Below, piece by piece: positions 53,573 through 62,499 of a DNA stretch of 64,000 nt. The DNA comes from Paraburkholderia eburnea. Lineage in GTDB: Bacteria; Pseudomonadota; Gammaproteobacteria; Burkholderiales; Burkholderiaceae. The first letter of the stretch is position 1, and every line of letters starts with the position of its first letter. The notes below the pieces were generated by a model. It searched no databases, was not told the origin of the DNA, and saw only the letters and a program-made list of their open reading frames with translations. The stretch is taken from NCBI RefSeq assembly GCF_002917095.1, contig NZ_PQGA01000022.1:1-64000 (forward strand). Reading direction: 5' to 3'. The position numbers and the translations under genes were made by a program.

Positions 53573-54058
53573 TATAGCGATCGGTGGGGAGAGGGAACAA
53601 GGAACGGCGAGCCGATTTGAGGCGCCAGGAGCCGATAGCGGGGTGCTCCGTCATCCAGAACACGCCCAACGGCTGGCAAGCCCCTGAGAAGCCGAGAAAG
53701 CAGGGGGGCGCACGTTCGCGTGGTATTTAGGGCTAGATATGAAACACAAGTGTCCAGCGTGAACGCCAAAAACGCAGTCCCCCTCCCCGCCTGCCGACTT
53801 CTAAATGGGCGCGTTTTGATGCAGGCACTAAAACCGCCCGAACCCGCGCTGGAAGCGGGCAGCGGCTGCCAATACGAGCGACGCGGTTAACGCAACTTGG
53901 CGCAAAAAGATGCGGGTTGACCGCCTAGACTTGGCTCAAAGTCGGGGTGTGACAAAAAATATGCAAAATGATGTTAAAAATTACAAAAAGTCAGGCAACA
54001 AAGTCAAAAAACAACTTTTTTTTGTTGTATTCTCCATCTCGTTCACTAGGAGAGTACC
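53573..54058. other. 486-bp non-coding region before the defence genes; possible cos area
   Basis: No gene seen. GC-rich first, with a C-run CAGTCCCCCTCCCCGCCTGCC-type stretch (53775-53795, 20-base core) that partly resembles the P2 cohesive-end sequence on the minus strand. The last 120 bp are very AT-rich with ACAAC-T8-GTTGT just before the ATPase gene. Confidence 0.4.
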
Positions 54059-55291
54059 TTGATTCATTCCCTGACGATTGAAAACTTCATGTCGGTGCGC
54101 GATCGGCATGTGATCGACCTGGGCATAGGCGCCGCTGTAAATGACAACGCGGAACGTTACGCTGACGCTTGGAGCGGATCGGCCAAACGTGTGCCGAAGG
54201 TAGTTGCGTTCTTCGGACCTAACGCAGCCGGGAAATCAACTGTCTTGCGTGCGATACAGCACATCACTTGGTTCGTCCGCGATAGTTTCCAATTTCAAGC
54301 GAACACAACTCTTCCTATCGAGCCGTTTTGGGGCGCTGGCCTCGAAGGCGAGCCTATCAAGCTGGCGATTGAGTTTGACACTAGTGAAAAGTGGTGGCCG
54401 GCGCCGGACAATTTGCCAGGCCTGCAAGTCTCACCGGAAACTTGTCGTTACTCTTATGAGGTTCAGTTCGAGTACAAAAATTTCAGACGCTCGGTTCTAA
54501 GTGAGGCGCTTTATTCATGGCCGTCGTATGCAAAGCGAAAAATTCGTCTTTTCGAACGTGACGCAAATGGAGACGTTAGCGCATCGATCGAATTCGGGTT
54601 GGCCAAGCACAAAGCTGTGTTAAAACAGATTCTTCGGGATAATGCCAGTGTAATATCTACCTTGGCGCAGCTTGACCACGAACCGTCGAAGCTACTACAA
54701 ACTGCATCGCGGCGGATTAACTCGAATATCTTTATCGAGAAATCCGTCGTCAATGAACTGGCCATGCTTCAATTTTTTCAGGCGAATCCAGATTTCATCG
54801 AATCTGCAAACCGAGATTTATCGAACATCGATCTTGGGATTCGTTCAATGTCTGTCGCGTCAGGTCCGCATGGGCCAATTGCGAACTTTGCGCACGAAGG
54901 TCTATCTAGGCCAGTTCCGCTTCCGTTAGAAAGTCACGGCACGCGGCAATTCCTACACGTATATCCGCACCTTGCGCATACATTGAAGAATGGTGGAATC
55001 GCTGTTATCGACGAGCTTGATCTCGCCATTCATCCGCTTGTCCTACCAGAAATTTTACGTTGGTTTTACTCGCCAGAGCGGAACCCTTTCAACGCGCAGC
55101 TTTGGATAACCTGCCAGAACGTGTCGTTGCTAGAGGAACTAACGAAAGAAGAGATCTATTTTTGTGAGAAAGACGCAGCTGGTGGAACCAGCATTTATGG
55201 TTTGAAGGATATTCAAGGCGTCCGGCGAGTCGACAATTTTTATCGTAAATATATGGGAGGTGCTTTTGGCGCAGTCCCTACTATCGGGTGA
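54059..55291 (+). CDS. RloA/AbiLi-like AAA ATPase of a two-gene defence module
   Basis: 410 aa from a TTG start preceded by AGGAGAG. OLD/AAA_15-type ATPase: MIHSLTIENFMSVRD at the N-terminus, Walker A FFGPNAAGKSTVLRAI (about residues 56-70), signature-like region before GGIAVIDELDLAIHPLV (Walker B, about 315-330), and a His-containing H-loop (ITCQN). The next gene encodes a TOPRIM-type partner after 6 bp. Families of this kind (RloAB, AbiL, PARIS) give phage exclusion by abortive infection. Base composition is lower in GC than the neighbours, indicating recent acquisition. Confidence 0.82.
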   Translation: MIHSLTIENFMSVRDRHVIDLGIGAAVNDNAERYADAWSGSAKRVPKVVAFFGPNAAGKSTVLRAIQHITWFVRDSFQFQANTTLPIEPFWGAGLEGEPIKLAIEFDTSEKWWPAPDNLPGLQVSPETCRYSYEVQFEYKNFRRSVLSEALYSWPSYAKRKIRLFERDANGDVSASIEFGLAKHKAVLKQILRDNASVISTLAQLDHEPSKLLQTASRRINSNIFIEKSVVNELAMLQFFQANPDFIESANRDLSNIDLGIRSMSVASGPHGPIANFAHEGLSRPVPLPLESHGTRQFLHVYPHLAHTLKNGGIAVIDELDLAIHPLVLPEILRWFYSPERNPFNAQLWITCQNVSLLEELTKEEIYFCEKDAAGGTSIYGLKDIQGVRRVDNFYRKYMGGAFGAVPTIG

Positions 55292-55297
55292 CGAAAG

Positions 55298-55855
55298 ATG
55301 CCGAAGCAGAAAATTGCCATACGACATCGCGTCTTCATCGGTTGCGAGGGAGAAAGTGAGCGCAGCTATGTTGCACTCTTGCAGCAGTTAATGGGGTTGC
55401 GTACTCGGCATCATCTTATCCCTGAACTGCTGAATGGCGGCGACCATTTGGCGAATATCGAATCCGCGAAGAAGGCCCTTAGAAAGCACAATGAACAAGG
55501 GCGCGGTAAATTCGTAGCGAAATATGTGCTTCTCGACAGCGACCAGCGGGGCAGGAACGCACAGCACGACGCCGAGTGTGACAGGCTCGCGCGCGAAAAC
55601 GACTTTCGTCTGATTTGGCAAGACCCGTGTCACGAGGCCTTACTTCTTCGCCACTTAGATAGATGCTCCAATCGACGACCACCGACTACGCCCGTTAGCG
55701 AACAACAACTGGTCGCCGAGTGGCCTGAGTATCAAAAGAACTTCGGCCGCGACAACCTCGGCACACGAATCGACATTAACGCACTCGAACGGGTGCGTCG
55801 CGTCGAACCCGTGCTGGGAGAGTTGCTTGTACTCGTTGGACTGGTGCCCAATTGA
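55298..55855 (+). CDS. RloB-family TOPRIM-like effector
   Basis: 185 aa. TOPRIM acidic residues visible: Glu in FIGCEGESERSY (about residue 16) and Asp-x-Asp in YVLLDSDQRGR (about 78-80). RloB/AbiLii proteins pair with the ATPase; in the related PARIS system the TOPRIM partner is a tRNA-cleaving effector. It is convergent with the portal gene with 9 bp between stops, so the pair sits exactly at the P2 cargo site beside gene Q. Confidence 0.82.
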   Translation: MPKQKIAIRHRVFIGCEGESERSYVALLQQLMGLRTRHHLIPELLNGGDHLANIESAKKALRKHNEQGRGKFVAKYVLLDSDQRGRNAQHDAECDRLARENDFRLIWQDPCHEALLLRHLDRCSNRRPPTTPVSEQQLVAEWPEYQKNFGRDNLGTRIDINALERVRRVEPVLGELLVLVGLVPN

Positions 55856-55864
55856 CCGGTCGTA

Positions 55865-56911
55865 TTAGACATCCAAGGTGTACGATGAAAAACGTACGAT
55901 TTCGTCGCCGGCCCAATCATTGAACGCGAGAAATTGATTCTGTAGTGGCGTGATCTCATTGCGCCCAAACACCTTCGCCGCCGTATCCGCCGCGCCGAAA
56001 CCGCCCGTGTTGCTCGGCACGATGCCGAGTAATTGAGGCGGTACGCGGTGCGCTGCAAGCAAATCGTCGCGAGTGATGTTCTTGATGTTGAAAAACTCGT
56101 CCTTCGCAGCGACCTCAGACACCGGGATAAGCTGGAGACCGTCCTTTTTTCCATTCGGAGCGTAGTAGAACAGGTTCCGGAAATTGCCCGGCCCCTTAGC
56201 ACTCTTGAGGGCGTCACGCAGCGCGTCGACATCATCCTGACTTTGTGCAGCGTCCGTCAGGTACAGGATGAAGCCCGCATGGCTTCCGTTCTCGTAGTAG
56301 CGCCGGCGGAAAAGCGTCGACGACTCGTTTAGCCAGGCGGCGTGGAGGGCGCCCAGATATTCGGGCATACCGTAGACCTCTTGATTCACGTCGGGCTCAA
56401 TCAGGTGATGCACGGCGCCAGCCTCGAATTCGTGCACTACTTTCCAGCCATCGGTTTGCGCGTAGCTCACCATGTCGACTCGGCGGCGCATGTACTTGCC
56501 GGGCGCGGCTTCAAATTTCAGCGTGCCGCCGAGTCGGTTTTTCTGCCGCTCGACATAGCCATTCCCGAACATCAGGAAATCGAGCGCCCACCGCCGGAAG
56601 GTGTCGCGCGAGAGAAGCCTGTGCGGGATAAATGTCGACGCGAGCACGTTTCGTTTGAAGTAGAGCGCAGACGCGTGGTGCGTGCCAGCTCTGAACGACT
56701 TCGCAAGGCCGGCAAGACTGATTGGCGGTTCATACCAGCCGTTGTAGCTCACCAGCTCGGCATAATCGAGTAGATCGGCGCGGTTCATCACCGGCATCGG
56801 ATCGCCAAACGTGAACGCGCTCGCGCCCGCCGGGGCGCTGCTTGCGGTGACGGGTGCAGTTAGCTGTTCAGTCTGTGCGCGCTGCTGCGCGCGTCGGTTT
56901 CTCTCTTTCAT
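55865..56911 (-). CDS. Q: Phage portal protein (P2 gpQ-like)
   Basis: 348 aa. Dodecameric portal at the capsid vertex. Family segments: LLDYAELVSYNGWYEPPISL, YFKRNVLASTFIPH, EYLGALHAAWLNESSTLFRR and MPEYLG. Start ATG overlaps the terminase stop by four bases, so P and Q are translationally coupled on the minus strand as in P2. Confidence 0.93.
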   Translation of the reverse strand: MKERNRRAQQRAQTEQLTAPVTASSAPAGASAFTFGDPMPVMNRADLLDYAELVSYNGWYEPPISLAGLAKSFRAGTHHASALYFKRNVLASTFIPHRLLSRDTFRRWALDFLMFGNGYVERQKNRLGGTLKFEAAPGKYMRRRVDMVSYAQTDGWKVVHEFEAGAVHHLIEPDVNQEVYGMPEYLGALHAAWLNESSTLFRRRYYENGSHAGFILYLTDAAQSQDDVDALRDALKSAKGPGNFRNLFYYAPNGKKDGLQLIPVSEVAAKDEFFNIKNITRDDLLAAHRVPPQLLGIVPSNTGGFGAADTAAKVFGRNEITPLQNQFLAFNDWAGDEIVRFSSYTLDV

Positions 56912-58674
56912 ACGGAAATCTCCATAAATCCGGAAGTGCGGGCCGCCATGCCTTCAAGCGGCTCGTTTGAAATTGCGTGCAGGACGGCCCAGGCAAGGTC
57001 GGCGTGTCCAACTTCTTCGCTGCGGCCAGCCTCATAGGTGACATGCCGACCGCTCGCCGTGACAGTCTTTTTGATCGCCATGAAGGCAGCAGCCATATCC
57101 GTCCAGCCCGCGTCGAACTGGAGCCGAGCGCCGTTCACCACAGACAAGCCTTTGAGTACAAGACGGCCTTTGACCTCGGGGGAATAGTTGAACGCCACGG
57201 CGGCCGGGTAGAACTGGCGCACGAGCTGATAGACGCCCTGGCCGATGCCGGTCGTGTCAATGGCCAGGTAAGCGACGTTGTAGCGCTGCGTGATTTCCTT
57301 GATTCTCTCGGCCTGCGCCTCGAAATCCATGCCGCGAAACTGATGCTTTTCGAGCACGCGCAGCGGGCCACCAGGAACCACTGGCGGCGCGACGACGACG
57401 AGCGCCGCGGAGTCACCCGTTAGCGCCGGGTCATAGCCGACCCACACCGAACGGAAACCAAACGGGCGAAGCATCAGCGGCTCAACGTCGTCCCACACCT
57501 CCCACGAATCGACCATGCAGCGCTGGAGGTTTGCCAGCGTGAAAATCGACGCCGTATCGTCGATAAACTGGCACATCAGCAGATTGGCGAAATCCTCGGG
57601 GCTGTACTTGCGCCGCAATTCCTCAAGGTCGAACAACGTGCAGCCGCCACGCACGGCATCCTCTACCGTGACAATCTGGCGCCACTGGCCGTCCTCACAA
57701 AGCCGACCGCGCGCAAGCGCTTCGTGCGTTATGTCGAAGTGAACGTGGTCGGCCTTCGCGCGGCCTCGATTGATATGTTCGCCGTTCCAGAACGTGTAGG
57801 CCTGATGTGCAAGGCTCGATGGCGTCGAAAAATACGTTTCGCGCCATTTCTTGTGCATCGCCATGCCAGAAGCGACTTTCTGAAGCTCCTTGAAACGGCC
57901 GATCCAAAAATATTCGTCGACGTACAGATTGCCGTGATAGCTCTGCGCCGTGCGGGCATTCGTGCCGAGAAAATAAAGCGTCGCCTCGTTCGGCAGGACA
58001 ATCGGATCGCCCGTCAAATCTACATCGGCGGCCTCGCGCGCAAACTGTGCAATGTACTGCTTGAAAACGTGCGCCTGCGCCTTGCTCGCAGATAGAAAAA
58101 TCTGGTTCCGGCCGGTTTGCAAGGCGTCGTCGAGCGCTTCGCGCGCGAAATAGAACGTCGCACCGATCTGCCGCGATTTGAGGATGTTTCGTGTGCGCTG
58201 ATGGCCGTTCCGATACCAGACTTTCTGATAGTCGAACTGGCAATCAAGAAATGCCTCGTGCAAGCGTGCAACCTGCTCGTCGCTGAATTCGTTGCGCGTC
58301 TGCTTTTTCTTCGGTGCTGCGTTGCGCGCCTCAATGTTCGGGTTGAGATCGGATTCCTTGCCCGTTTCGCTGTACTTGCGCACGCGTGCGACGCGTTCGA
58401 GCTGGCGCATCAGCAGGTCGATTTCCTTGTAATCGCCTGGCTCTTTCTTCTCTTTCGCGATCAACGCATTGACGCGCATTTCTGTCGTCAGCTCGATCGT
58501 GTCAATGGGCGACGTCTTATCCCAATTCTCGCGCTGCTTCCACGTCTCGACGGTCGAGCGGTTCAGGTTCAGATGACGCGCGATCGACGACACGCGCCAC
58601 CCTTGCCAGTAGAGCGCGCGTGCAGCCTTTCGCGGGTCTGCGGTCGTAGTTGGGTTGTCCGTGAGGTCGAGCAT
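56908..58674 (-). CDS. P: Terminase large subunit (P2 gpP-like)
   Basis: 588 aa, close to the 590 of P2 gpP. It is the packaging ATPase and cos nuclease. N-terminal helix-turn-helix (ALYWQGWRVSSIARHLNL), ATPase region RNILKSRQIGATFYFAREAL (Walker A-like), the YVDEYFWIG Walker B, and nuclease acidic residues (VGYDPALTGD, LAIDTTGIG, GHADLAWA). The start at 58674 (MLDLTDNP) matches the family; in-frame ATGs at 58767 and 58779 are possible but add non-family residues. Divergent from the scaffold gene. Confidence 0.93.
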   Translation of the reverse strand: MLDLTDNPTTTADPRKAARALYWQGWRVSSIARHLNLNRSTVETWKQRENWDKTSPIDTIELTTEMRVNALIAKEKKEPGDYKEIDLLMRQLERVARVRKYSETGKESDLNPNIEARNAAPKKKQTRNEFSDEQVARLHEAFLDCQFDYQKVWYRNGHQRTRNILKSRQIGATFYFAREALDDALQTGRNQIFLSASKAQAHVFKQYIAQFAREAADVDLTGDPIVLPNEATLYFLGTNARTAQSYHGNLYVDEYFWIGRFKELQKVASGMAMHKKWRETYFSTPSSLAHQAYTFWNGEHINRGRAKADHVHFDITHEALARGRLCEDGQWRQIVTVEDAVRGGCTLFDLEELRRKYSPEDFANLLMCQFIDDTASIFTLANLQRCMVDSWEVWDDVEPLMLRPFGFRSVWVGYDPALTGDSAALVVVAPPVVPGGPLRVLEKHQFRGMDFEAQAERIKEITQRYNVAYLAIDTTGIGQGVYQLVRQFYPAAVAFNYSPEVKGRLVLKGLSVVNGARLQFDAGWTDMAAAFMAIKKTVTASGRHVTYEAGRSEEVGHADLAWAVLHAISNEPLEGMAARTSGFMEISV

Positions 58675-58834
58675 GGCCGAAGCGTACCTGCCCAACGCGC
58701 GCGCGCGCAGCAGTTCAATTTGTACCCGGCCGCGCCACGTTTTCAACTGATTGCCGTCGTCCGTCATCACCGGCAACATTCACTTACACGATTTACGAAC
58801 CCAACACATAAGCCCCTTGTTCGGAGTGCAAACG

Positions 58835-59920
58835 ATGCAAAAGCGAAGCCTGTCGATGCGAAAGCGCAACCTGTCTTTCATCGCTGCCGCCATCGGCTCG
58901 ATCGCTGCGGTGTTCGCAGTCGACGCACATGCGGCGTCGAGCCTGATTGCGACCGGCGCGCACAGTGTCGACATGCTCGGCGTTGCTGGCTCCGCTGCGG
59001 CCGTGCTCGGCGTGGGTCAGATTGCGGCGACGAGCGGCAATCACGCGATCACGTCGAAGCAATTCCGCGTCGCCGTCGAAGGCGCGACGACGGACGGCCG
59101 CAACATCGAACGCGCCTGGATTCAGCAGATGGCAGGGCAGTACAACCCCGAGTTTTACGGCGCACGCGTGAACTGCGAGCACATTCGCGGCTATGTGCCG
59201 ATGACGGGCGCTGCCGACCCGTCGAGCCGCTTCGGTTCCTACGGCGACGTGATCGGGCTGTCGGCAGAAGAAATTGCCGACGGCCCGCTCAAAGGCAAGC
59301 TCGCACTGTATGCGCAGATTGCGCCGACGCAGGCGCTCACCGACCTCGTGAAAGCGGGGCAGAAGGTGTACACGTCCATCGAAGTGAACCCGTCTTTCGC
59401 GGACACGAAGCAGGCATACCTGATCGGCCTCGCTGTTACGGACAGTCCCGCGAGCCTCGGCACTGAAATGCTGTCGTTCGCGGCAAAGCAGGGTGAACAC
59501 AATCCGCTGTCCGCTCGCAAGCAGGCACCCGGCAACGTGTTCACGGCCAGCGAAGAAACCGTCTTCGAGTTCGAAGCCACGACCCAGACGCCGATCGCCG
59601 CCGGCGCGGCACTCTTCAAGCGCGTGGGCGAAATCCTCGGCTTCGTGAAAGAGAAGGGCGCCAACGACGACAAGCGATTCAGTGACATGACGCAGGCCGT
59701 CGAAATGCTCGCCACCTTTTCCCGCGAACAGGCCACGCGCGCCGACACCTTCGCCGACCGGTTCACGAAGCTGGAAGGCGCATTGAAGACCGAACGCGAG
59801 GCGCACACCGCGACGGCGAAGAAGCTCGCCGAGCTGACGCAGACGCTATCGACGCAACCGGCTGGCGCAGTGCGGCCGACTGCAACCGGCACGCACGACG
59901 GCCACAAAACCGACTGCTAA
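58835..59920 (+). CDS. O: Capsid scaffold/protease (P2 gpO-like) with N-terminal extension
   Basis: 361 aa versus about 284 in P2. The core from about residue 77 (KQFRVAVEGATTDGR, NCEHIRGYVPM, GDVIGLSAEEI, VYTSIEVNPSFADT, GLAVTDSPASLGTEML) is gpO, which scaffolds the head and cleaves the capsid protein. Ahead of it is a segment that looks like a Sec signal (RKRNLSFIAAAIGSIAAVFA then DAHA) and a second hydrophobic stretch (GVAGSAAAVLGVGQIAA). The ATG at 58835 has GGAG at good spacing. The extension is unexpected for a cytoplasmic scaffold. Confidence 0.88.
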   Translation: MQKRSLSMRKRNLSFIAAAIGSIAAVFAVDAHAASSLIATGAHSVDMLGVAGSAAAVLGVGQIAATSGNHAITSKQFRVAVEGATTDGRNIERAWIQQMAGQYNPEFYGARVNCEHIRGYVPMTGAADPSSRFGSYGDVIGLSAEEIADGPLKGKLALYAQIAPTQALTDLVKAGQKVYTSIEVNPSFADTKQAYLIGLAVTDSPASLGTEMLSFAAKQGEHNPLSARKQAPGNVFTASEETVFEFEATTQTPIAAGAALFKRVGEILGFVKEKGANDDKRFSDMTQAVEMLATFSREQATRADTFADRFTKLEGALKTEREAHTATAKKLAELTQTLSTQPAGAVRPTATGTHDGHKTDC

Positions 59921-59965
59921 GCGAATCCCGTCCGCAACCCCTCAACGAATCGGAGATTTACCCTC

Positions 59966-60982
59966 ATGCGCAACGAAACCCGCGCGAAGTTCGACGCCTA
60001 CCTCGGCGATATCGCGAAACTCAACGGCGTTCCGAATGCCGCCGTGAAATTCACGGTCGACCCGTCTGTGCAGCAGACGCTCGAAGGTCGCATTCAGGCG
60101 TCGAGCGAATTCCTGAAGCGCATCAACATGATCGGCGTCGACGCGCAGGCCGGCCAGAAAATCGGCCTCGGTATCGGCGGCCCGATCGCCAGCACGACCG
60201 ACACGAGCGCGAAGGATCGCACGCCCGTTGATCCGGCGACGCTCGACGACAGCGGTTATTTCTGCACGCAGACGAATTTCGACACGGCGCTGTCCTATGG
60301 CCGCCTCGACGCCTGGGCGCACAAGCCGGAATTCCAGACGCTCATTCGCGACGCGATCCTCACGCGTACCGCGCTCGATCGCATCTGCATCGGCTTCAAC
60401 GGCACGAGTCGCGCCGCGACGTCCGACCGCACGAAAAACCCGCTCTTGCAGGACGTGAACAAGGGCTGGCTCCAGAAGTTCCGCGACAACGCGAGCGATC
60501 GTGTGCTGCACGAGGTCGAAAAGGATTCGGGTAAGGTCAAGATCGGCAAGGGTGCCGATTACGAAAATCTCGATGCGCTCGTGCTCGACGCGCTGCAACT
60601 GCTCGATGAGTGGTATCGCGACGATCCGTCCGTCGTCGTGGTGCTCGGCAGTGCGCTGCTGCACGACAAGTATTTCCCGATCGTGAGCAACGCGAACGTC
60701 GCGACCGAACAGGCTGCGCTCGATCTGGTTGTGAGCAGCAAGCGCATCGGCGGCAAGCAGGCCGTGAGCGCGCCGTTTATCCCGGCCGACAAGATGCTCA
60801 TTACGCGCCTCGACAACCTGTCGATCTACTACCAGAACGGCGGCCGCCGTCGCTCGGTCATCGACAACCCGCGCCGCGATCAGGTGGAGAACTTCGAATC
60901 GAGCAACGAAGCGTACGTCGTCGAAGACTACGGTTGCGGCGCAGTGGTGGAAAACATCGAAATCGAGAAGGCAGCGGCCTGA
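59966..60982 (+). CDS. N: Major capsid protein (P2 gpN-like)
   Basis: 338 aa, the usual size. N-terminus MRNETRAKFDAYLGDIAKLN, with GYFCTQTNFDTALSYGRLDAWAH (in part), GFNGTSRAATSD and the C-terminal NEAYVVEDYGCGAVVENIE. The HK97-fold capsid subunit is processed by the gpO protease. Good spacing after gpO. Confidence 0.95.
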   Translation: MRNETRAKFDAYLGDIAKLNGVPNAAVKFTVDPSVQQTLEGRIQASSEFLKRINMIGVDAQAGQKIGLGIGGPIASTTDTSAKDRTPVDPATLDDSGYFCTQTNFDTALSYGRLDAWAHKPEFQTLIRDAILTRTALDRICIGFNGTSRAATSDRTKNPLLQDVNKGWLQKFRDNASDRVLHEVEKDSGKVKIGKGADYENLDALVLDALQLLDEWYRDDPSVVVVLGSALLHDKYFPIVSNANVATEQAALDLVVSSKRIGGKQAVSAPFIPADKMLITRLDNLSIYYQNGGRRRSVIDNPRRDQVENFESSNEAYVVEDYGCGAVVENIEIEKAAA

Positions 60983-60984
60983 CC

Positions 60985-61698
60985 ATGACCACACCCGCAC
61001 GTCGACATCAGGCACGCGTGCGCGCCGAGCGCGCGGCTGCCTCGGCGGCCGCTGGCGAATCGCTCGCGGGCGCCAGTCATTACGAGCTGATGCTTGCGAA
61101 GCTGCTCACCGACATTCGCCGCTTGCACGAGATTCAGTCTGTTGCGCGCAAAATCGAGGTAAAGCGCGAAGTGCTGCCGGAGTACGCCGACTATGTGACA
61201 GGCGCACTCAAGGGCGGGCGCGGCGCGCAAGACGACGTTCTCACCACGGTCATGATCTGGCGCATCGACGCGGGCGAATTCACTGGCGCGCTCGAAATCG
61301 CGCGCTACGCGTTGCGGCATGGCCTCACGCTGCCCGCACGTTACGAGCGATCGACGGCTGCTGCTGTCGCCGAAGAATTCGCCGACGCCGCGCTCACGGC
61401 GCTGCGCGATGGCGGTACGTTCGACGCCGACCAGCTCAACGAAGTGCGCGAACTGACTGAGCGCACCGACATGCACGACCAGATTCGCGCGAAGCTGAAC
61501 AAGGCGCTCGGCCTTGCGTACATCGGTCGGCTAGACAGCGACGCTCTTGTCGGTCTTGATCTCGGTTACGCGCGTTCGGCGCTGCACTACCTTCAAGCGG
61601 CGCTCCAGCTAGACGCGCGCGCCGGCGTGAAACAGAACATTACTCGGCTCGAAAAGATGCTGAGTGAAGCGGTCGGCCACCAGCCCGGCCGCACGTAA
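60985..61698 (+). CDS. M: Terminase small subunit (P2 gpM-like)
   Basis: 237 aa from the ATG two bases after the capsid stop. Segments SHYELMLAKLLTDIRRLHEI, LTTVMIWRIDAGEFTGALEI and LGYARSALHYLQAAL are typical of gpM, which recognises cos DNA. Helical, no catalytic residues. Confidence 0.93.
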   Translation: MTTPARRHQARVRAERAAASAAAGESLAGASHYELMLAKLLTDIRRLHEIQSVARKIEVKREVLPEYADYVTGALKGGRGAQDDVLTTVMIWRIDAGEFTGALEIARYALRHGLTLPARYERSTAAAVAEEFADAALTALRDGGTFDADQLNEVRELTERTDMHDQIRAKLNKALGLAYIGRLDSDALVGLDLGYARSALHYLQAALQLDARAGVKQNITRLEKMLSEAVGHQPGRT

Positions 61699-61796
61699 AG
61701 AGCCTCCCGGCAATGGCGGCACCGGCGTTCACTCCCAACACCTGACGGCAACGGGATTCGAACGCCGGTTCACCGCCACCTATTCCACGCCCTGAC

Positions 61797-62276
61797 ATGA
61801 GTAGCTTCCTCGCCACTGCTGAGCCGACGCAAGCGACTTCCGGAACAACCGCGAAGCTAACCAATGACGGATGGTTTCCGGATATTGGCCTTGTGGAGCT
61901 GCGCGAAGAAACGCGCCTTGACGGCACGGTAACGGACACGCGCCTGCGCTCGGCGGCGCTCGATGCAATGGCGAGCTGCAATGCAGAGCTGCAAACGTGG
62001 CAGGGCGGCCAGCTCGCGCGTGGCTATGCAGACCTCGCGAGTGTGCCCGCACCACAGCTCGGCGGCGTCAGTACGCATGTGCTGCGCTATCGCCGCGCCA
62101 TCTACAACCATGTTCGCGCCGATCTGACGGAGCAATATCGCGGCCTCGACACCACAAAGACCGGCGGCCAGCAGGCTGAAGCGCTCGACGAAACGATTTG
62201 CGAGGCGCGGCGCAATGTCCGCATCGCGCTCGCGGACATTCGCGGGCTTAGGCACTCAACGATCGAGCTGATCTGA
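61797..62276 (+). CDS. L: Head completion/stabilisation protein (P2 gpL-like)
   Basis: 159 aa. Segments WFPDIGLVELREETRLDGTV, LRYRRAIYNHVRADLTEQY and ARRNVRIALADIRGLRHSTI. It caps the packaged head at the neck. Its stop overlaps the start of the tail X gene (ATGA). Confidence 0.93.
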   Translation: MSSFLATAEPTQATSGTTAKLTNDGWFPDIGLVELREETRLDGTVTDTRLRSAALDAMASCNAELQTWQGGQLARGYADLASVPAPQLGGVSTHVLRYRRAIYNHVRADLTEQYRGLDTTKTGGQQAEALDETICEARRNVRIALADIRGLRHSTIELI

Positions 62277-62482
62277 TGAAAGTCATCGCGCAGCAGGGCG
62301 AAACCGTCGATGCGCTTTGCTGGCGTTACTACGGCCGCACCGATGGCACGGTTGAAGCGGTACTGGAAGCGAATAACGGCCTGGCCGATCACGGCCCCGT
62401 GCTGCCCCTCGGCCTCTCTGTTGAGATGCCTGACCTCGGCACCGTGCAGACCACCAAGCCGCTGATTCAACTGTTTGATTGA
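62276..62482 (+). CDS. X: Tail protein X (P2 gpX-like, LysM-like)
   Basis: 68 aa. MKVIAQQGETVDALCWRYYG with GLSVEMPDL is the LysM-like gpX that binds the tail/baseplate. Overlaps gene L by one base. Confidence 0.92.
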   Translation: MKVIAQQGETVDALCWRYYGRTDGTVEAVLEANNGLADHGPVLPLGLSVEMPDLGTVQTTKPLIQLFD

Positions 62483-62499
62483 CACAGGAGCCCGCACGC

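Noticed and set aside
53320..53769. A 149-codon minus-strand frame in the prophage cargo gap
   Set aside because: Cys/Leu/Arg-rich and unlike a natural protein; the neighbouring frame 53222-53539 gives a coherent protein with a LexA box, apart from one amber codon.
54059..55855. Calling the ATPase/TOPRIM pair specifically PARIS
   Set aside because: The TOPRIM partner looks like RloB, not the DUF4435-type AriB; only a general two-gene defence call is supported.
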